From Desulfobacterales bacterium (lineage in GTDB: Bacteria > Desulfobacterota > Desulfobacteria > Desulfobacterales > 4be13): a DNA stretch of 6,916 nt. The position numbers and the translations under genes were made by a program. Shown here one piece after another: positions 5,768-6,916 of the stretch; within the stretch, counting starts at the first letter, position 1; every line of letters starts with the position of its first letter. The stretch lies in the NCBI GenBank assembly GCA_029934695.1, contig JAOZLU010000382.1, positions 1 to 6,916 of the forward strand, written 5' to 3'. A model generated the notes under the pieces. The model did no database searches. It was not told where the DNA came from and was given only the letters and a program-made list of their open reading frames with translations.

Positions 5768-6592
5768 ATGGAAAAACTTATCATTACTGTGGCTCCCACA
5801 GGTTCTGTTCCCACAAAAAAAAATAACCCTCATATTCCCATAACTCCTGGGGAGATCATTCAAACCGGCATAAACTGTGAAAAAGCGGGTGCCGCCATTA
5901 TTCACATCCATGCCCGTAACCCTGCTGATGAAACCCCGTCAGCCGATTTTCATATTTTTAAGGAAATATGTCAGGGCATAAAGGAGGAGACTAACCTGAT
6001 TATACAGATTTCCACTGGTGGCAGAGCCGGAACAGAGTATGAGAAAAGAAGTGCAAGACTGCGCCTGAAACCTGAGATGGCAAGTCTGACAACCGGTTCC
6101 GTCAATTTTCCCTCATCTGTCTATGAAAACAGCCCGGCACTTATCAGAGCGCTGGCTCAGGATATGAGGACATTGAATATCAAACCTGAAATTGAGGTGT
6201 TTGATGTCAGCATGATTCAGAATGCCCTTGATCTTGCAGATCAGGGGCTGATCCCAAGACCGATGCACTTTGATTTCGTGATGGGACTCAGGGGCGCAAT
6301 TCCCGCCACAATAGAAAATCTTGTTCATCTGAAAAACACCGTTCCTCCCGGGATGACCTGGACTGTGGCCGGAATCGGGCAGTATCAGCTTCCTGTATGT
6401 GTTCATTCGATCCTCATGGGCGGCCACGCACGGGTCGGGCTTGAGGATTGTATTTATTATAAAAAAGGGGTGCATGCCACTAATGAGCAACTTGTGGACA
6501 GAGTCGCACGACTGAGCAAAATGATGGGCAGGCAGGTGGCAACAGCGGATGATGCAAGGGATATCCTGGGATTGTCTGCTGCAAGTCTCTGA
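5768..6592 (+). CDS. Beta-keto acid cleavage enzyme (BKACE, DUF849 family)
   Basis: Zinc-dependent TIM-barrel enzyme (274 aa, normal length). It converts a beta-keto acid plus acetyl-CoA to acetoacetate plus a new acyl-CoA. Compared with Kce, the characterised 3-keto-5-aminohexanoate cleavage enzyme of lysine fermentation, the catalytic set is present: zinc ligands H46 and H48 (IHIHARN) and E226, R222 and D227 in HARVGLED (Kce R226/E230/D231 with the same spacing), S82 in QISTGG, and T108/T109. Position 14, a glutamate in Kce that holds the substrate amino group, is valine here (TGSVPTK), so lysine-pathway substrates are unlikely. ATG 5768 gives the usual family start MEKLIITVAPTG and has GGA six bases upstream. 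GTG 5753, preceded by CAGGT, would add five residues and cannot be excluded. Placement after the aminotransferase suggests a shared pathway, though the 148-bp gap with a hairpin may allow separate expression. Confidence 0.93.
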   Translation: MEKLIITVAPTGSVPTKKNNPHIPITPGEIIQTGINCEKAGAAIIHIHARNPADETPSADFHIFKEICQGIKEETNLIIQISTGGRAGTEYEKRSARLRLKPEMASLTTGSVNFPSSVYENSPALIRALAQDMRTLNIKPEIEVFDVSMIQNALDLADQGLIPRPMHFDFVMGLRGAIPATIENLVHLKNTVPPGMTWTVAGIGQYQLPVCVHSILMGGHARVGLEDCIYYKKGVHATNEQLVDRVARLSKMMGRQVATADDARDILGLSAASL

Positions 6593-6916
6593 TTTGCCGC
6601 GCTGGCAGTGGTAAGGTGATTTCCAGAAAAAAATCTCCCACTATGGCAACGTAGGGTGGGTTGCGCTGCACCCACCCTGCATCTCAGTGGTAGTGGGATG
6701 TTCTTTTTTGGAAATCGCCTAAAAGCTTGCTTTGCGAGTCCTGAACACGGAATCTCGGAAGTGCGCAGTCGGAAAATTATGAAAGAGCTTTTCACCTTAT
6801 TTCAACAGAAGACGGGAGATTTTTTTCTGTCTCAATCAACTCTCGTAATATATCGTTGAATTCCGTCTTAGGGACTCGGAAAAAACGCATTGTCCCTTTG
6901 TCTCATATTTCTCGCA
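6593..6916. other. Gene-free downstream region
   Basis: The first part is occupied by the fold-back element at 6615-6719. From 6720 to the end I see no credible coding sequence, RNA gene or strong promoter. A short stem AGGGAC (6870-6875) / GTCCCT (6892-6897) with a 16-base loop is followed by only TTG. It is a weak candidate for a terminator and is not listed as one. The open frame at 6656-6859 runs through the repeat and has no family resemblance. Confidence 0.55.
6615..6719. mobile_element. Nested fold-back (MITE-like or REP-like) element
   Basis: The outer arms 6615-6643 and 6691-6719 are complementary at about 24 of 29 positions (ends GGTGATTTCC and GGAAATCGCC). Inside lies a second stem, AGGGTGGGT (6653-6661) with ACCCACCCT (6670-6678) around an 8-base loop. 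TAA stands directly on both sides (6612-6614 and 6720-6722), which could be a 3-bp target duplication, though three bases can match by chance. It encodes nothing. The size, the terminal inverted repeats and the inner REP-like GTAGGGTGGGTT stem suggest a non-autonomous mobile or dispersed palindromic element. Lying 22 bp after the BKACE stop, it could also form the 3' end of the operon mRNA. Confidence 0.5.

Noticed and set aside
6656..6859. Plus-strand open frame of 67 codons after the BKACE gene
   Set aside because: It begins inside the inner stem of the fold-back element and has no family resemblance or ribosome site.
6870..6900. Intrinsic terminator at the right edge
   Set aside because: The stem is only six base pairs with a 16-base loop and is followed by TTG rather than a run of T.

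Overview
The window carries one five-gene block, all on the + strand, flanked on both sides by gene-free DNA rich in inverted and direct repeats. The genes are: a TAXI-type TRAP substrate-binding protein (414-1394), a fused 4TM/12TM TRAP permease (1622-3727), a DUF1850 membrane-anchored protein (3724-4269), a class-III PLP aminotransferase (4279-5619) and a beta-keto acid cleavage enzyme, BKACE/DUF849 (5768-6592). I see no RNA gene, CRISPR array, complete insertion sequence or transcriptional regulator.

Organism: a Gram-negative bacterium, because the binding protein has a Sec signal peptide and TRAP systems rely on a periplasmic binding protein. Base composition is near balanced. The combination of TAXI-TRAP, BKACE and many fold-back intergenic repeats would suit an anaerobic, probably marine or sediment Desulfobacterota (sulfate-reducer type) genome. 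This assignment is inference from style, not from a marker gene.

Layout: 1-413 is non-coding and holds a 14-bp-arm hairpin at the very start and two diverged copies of an approximately 75-90 bp repeat ahead of the first gene. Between the binding protein and the permease lie about 225 bp with a 25-bp direct repeat, one copy of which is part of a perfect 14-bp-arm palindrome. The permease, DUF1850 and aminotransferase genes are tightly packed (ATGA overlap, then 9 bp), so they are almost certainly co-transcribed. The aminotransferase and BKACE genes are separated by about 150 bp that begin with a long inverted repeat directly after the stop codon. The last 324 bp hold a roughly 105-bp nested fold-back element flanked by TAA on both sides, and then nothing recognisable.

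How the genes may work together (inference): the TAXI protein captures a small organic anion or amino acid in the periplasm, and the fused permease imports it on an ion gradient, with DUF1850 as an accessory protein of unknown role. The aminotransferase exchanges an amino for a keto group, and the BKACE condenses the resulting beta-keto acid with acetyl-CoA to give acetoacetate and a new acyl-CoA. A beta-amino acid is therefore a reasonable candidate substrate. The BKACE has valine where the characterised lysine-fermentation enzyme Kce has the glutamate that binds the substrate amino group. This fits a substrate whose amino group has already been removed.
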